A DNA stretch of 8,060 bases, taken from assembly GCA_965657495.1 (NCBI GenBank), contig CBFHPD010000197.1:1-8060 (forward strand), read 5' to 3'. Shown piece by piece: positions 6,574-8,060 of this stretch; the first letter of the stretch is position 1, and every line of letters starts with the position of its first letter. The position numbers and the translations under genes are program-made. The DNA is from JALQTD01 sp965657495. Its GTDB lineage: Bacteria > Bacteroidota > Bacteroidia > Flavobacteriales_D > Sanyastnellaceae. The notes under the pieces are model-generated. The model was not told the origin of the DNA. It did no database searches and was given only the letters and a program-made list of their open reading frames with translations.

Positions 6574-7658
6574 GGCCGTGGGTGGCGCTGTGGGTGCTGT
6601 GCGCCGTGGGATGCAGCCGGTGCGGCGATCCGGTGGAATGCGCCGATTGCTACCCGGAGTCCACGCCGTATGAACTCGACATCCCTGCGCTGTTTCCGCC
6701 GATGGACATTCCGGCGGACAACCCCATGACGGTGGAGGGCGTTGAGCTCGGGCGGTACTTGTTTTGGGATCCGAACCTGAGCGCGGACGGCACGGTTTCC
6801 TGCGGTTCGTGCCACTTACCGAGCTCCTCGTTCTCGGACCCTTCAGCGGTGAGCACGGGGGTGGGCGGGGCCCAAGGAGTGCGCAATTCGATGGTGCTGG
6901 TGAACGTGGGCTGGTCGCCGAGCTTCTTCTGGGACGGCCGGTCGGTCACCCTCGAGGATCAAGTCCAAATCCCGATTCCCCACCCCGACGAAATGGCCCT
7001 GCCCTGGCCCGAAGCCCTCGCCCGCATCGAAGCCGACCCGGACTACCCGGGCCTTTACGGCGCGGCGTTTGGCTCCCAAGAAATCACGCAGGAACGGACC
7101 GCAAAGGCCCTCGCCCAATTCGTGCGCACGCTCATTTCCGCCAACTCCAAATACGACCGGTGGCGGCGCGGCGAAACCACCCTGACCGACAGCGAATTCA
7201 ACGGCTACCAAATCTTCCTCCGCGAAGGAGGCGACCCGGAAACCACGCCCGGCGGCCAGTTCGGCGGGGATTGCTTCCACTGCCACTCCGAAGCCGGGAC
7301 CCTCTTCACGGACCACCTCTTCCGCAACAACGGCCTCGACTCCAACTTCGCGGCCGATGCGGGCCTGGCGGGCGTCACGGGCATGCCGCTCGACTCCGGA
7401 CGGTTCAAAACGCCCACGCTCCGGAACGTGGCGCTGTCCGCCCCCTACATGCACGACGGCCGATTCAACACCCTCGAGGAAGTCATCGAACACTACAACA
7501 CGGGCGGTGTGCCTTCGAGCACCATCGACCCCTTCATGAAGTACACCTCCGGTGGCCTGACGCTCAGCCCGCAAATGAAAGCCGACCTCATCGCCTTCCT
7601 CCACACCTTGACCGACACGGAGTTCATCGAGAACCCGGCCTTCCAAGACCCGCGATGA
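6570..7658 (+). CDS. mbnH: MbnH-like di-heme enzyme of the cytochrome c peroxidase/MauG superfamily, lipoprotein
   Basis: From the GTG at 6570 the protein has 362 residues, a usual length. It begins with a short lipoprotein signal ending AVGC (C15). GTG 6555 is a credible alternative, adding VVARA and one more positive charge. After C15 come three more cysteines, C18, C24 and C27, in a CxxC...CxxC pattern. The family core follows: YELDIPALFPPMDIPADNPM, LGRYLFWDPNLSADGT, the first haem c site C78-GS-C81-H82, the second site C235-FH-C238-H239, and TLRNVALSAPYMHDGRFNTLEEVIEHYNTGG near 284-312. M294 of PYMHDG lies in the region that supplies a distal haem ligand in relatives (Tyr in MauG); I cannot assign the ligand. 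In methanotrophs MbnH uses peroxide-type chemistry to turn a Trp of MbnP into kynurenine. Adjacency and overlap with mbnP make that the best reading; a plain cytochrome c peroxidase is the alternative. It should act outside the cytoplasm, where haem c is attached, and the lipid anchor keeps it at a membrane with its substrate. Confidence 0.9.
   Translation: MRPWVALWVLCAVGCSRCGDPVECADCYPESTPYELDIPALFPPMDIPADNPMTVEGVELGRYLFWDPNLSADGTVSCGSCHLPSSSFSDPSAVSTGVGGAQGVRNSMVLVNVGWSPSFFWDGRSVTLEDQVQIPIPHPDEMALPWPEALARIEADPDYPGLYGAAFGSQEITQERTAKALAQFVRTLISANSKYDRWRRGETTLTDSEFNGYQIFLREGGDPETTPGGQFGGDCFHCHSEAGTLFTDHLFRNNGLDSNFAADAGLAGVTGMPLDSGRFKTPTLRNVALSAPYMHDGRFNTLEEVIEHYNTGGVPSSTIDPFMKYTSGGLTLSPQMKADLIAFLHTLTDTEFIENPAFQDPR
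7655..7658 (+). promoter_or_regulatory. ATGA stop/start overlap coupling mbnH to the YkgJ-type gene
   Basis: The ATG of the downstream gene overlaps the TGA of mbnH. The bases before it carry no Shine-Dalgarno sequence, so its translation is likely coupled to mbnH and its stoichiometry linked to the pair. Confidence 0.6.
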
Positions 7659-8060
7659 CCCCCGATCAGGAACGTGCCTTGCGCGACGCGGCGGTTGCTG
7701 CGCGCGACATCAAAGACCAGTTCCGCAAGTGGAAGCGCAAGGCACCGAAGGACCTTGACGACCGCTTCCATGCCGCCCACGACGCCGCGTTCGAACGGAA
7801 CGACTGCTTGACCTGTGGGAACTGCTGCCGGACCACGAGCCCCATCATCCGCGAACGGGATTTGGACCGGCTGGCCAAGCACCTGCGCGTGCGGCCGGGC
7901 GACCTCATCGACCAGCACCTGCGGATGGACGATGACGGCGACTGGGTCTTCCGTTCGGCGCCGTGCCCTTTCCTCGACCTGTCGGACAACCGCTGTTCCG
8001 TTTACGAACACCGGCCGCAGGCCTGCCGCGAATACCCGCACACGGACCGCAAGCACATCG
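7655..8060 (+). CDS. YkgJ-family CxxCxxCC cysteine-cluster protein, 3' end outside the window
   Basis: 135 residues are visible and the frame is open at the right edge. The first 50 residues are charged and helical (RDIKDQFRKWKRKAPKDLDDRF), without a signal peptide, so the protein is probably cytoplasmic. The metal-binding module follows: C51-LT-C54-GN-C57-C58, then C104 in APCPFL, C114 in RCSVYEHRP and C124 in ACREYPHTDRK. This spacing is the hallmark of the YkgJ family (putative zinc- or iron-chelating domain), whose function is not established. The text is close to what I recall for Bacteroidetes members, so only a short C-terminal part should be missing. Its start overlaps the end of mbnH by 4 bp, placing it in the same transcript. 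The coupling suggests a link to metal or haem handling for the MbnP/MbnH pair, but the family is common and often sits in unrelated operons, so this is inference. Confidence 0.92.
   Translation, partial: MTPDQERALRDAAVAARDIKDQFRKWKRKAPKDLDDRFHAAHDAAFERNDCLTCGNCCRTTSPIIRERDLDRLAKHLRVRPGDLIDQHLRMDDDGDWVFRSAPCPFLDLSDNRCSVYEHRPQACREYPHTDRKHI

Noticed and set aside
6843..8056. Minus-strand frames opposite mbnH and the cysteine-cluster gene (6843-7646, 7493-8056)
   Set aside because: The plus strand encodes clear CxxCH and CxxCxxCC proteins with overlapping start/stop codons. The minus-strand products are Val/Arg/Gly-rich mirror translations.

Overview
The window looks like part of a GC-rich member of the Bacteroidetes, probably of the Flavobacteriales type. 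Four things point there. A large secreted protein matches a family typical of type IX secretion (T9SS) Bacteroidetes. The AddA/RecB-like helicase-nuclease has the compact Bacteroidetes form. The starts lack Shine-Dalgarno sequences. The MbnP, MbnH and YkgJ proteins also read like Bacteroidetes versions. The genus cannot be told from sequence alone.

Layout. Minus strand: a secreted protein gene, cut by the left edge (1-2300), lies 47 bp downstream of a complete UvrD/RecB-like helicase-nuclease gene (2348-5671). A 122-bp AT-richer divergent spacer follows (5672-5793). Plus strand: a tight three-gene unit, made of an MbnP-like lipoprotein (5794-6573), an MbnH-like di-heme lipoprotein (6570-7658) and a YkgJ-type cysteine-cluster protein cut by the right edge (7655-8060). 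Both junctions in this unit are 4-bp stop/start overlaps (GTGA and ATGA). Almost all of the window is coding. No tRNA, rRNA, CRISPR array, insertion sequence or attachment site was seen, and no gene-free stretch exceeds 300 bp.

How the genes may work together. The plus-strand unit is the most interesting part. In methanotrophs MbnH is a di-heme enzyme that oxidises a tryptophan of its partner MbnP to kynurenine, and the modified MbnP binds copper. Here the pair has a WxW motif in MbnP and two CxxCH haem sites in MbnH. Both proteins appear to be membrane-anchored lipoproteins, and no methanobactin gene is visible. The coupled cysteine-cluster gene suggests a cytoplasmic metal-handling partner, which is inference only. 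The minus-strand helicase-nuclease probably acts in double-strand break repair with an AddB-like partner encoded elsewhere. Nothing visible connects the secreted protein to it functionally.
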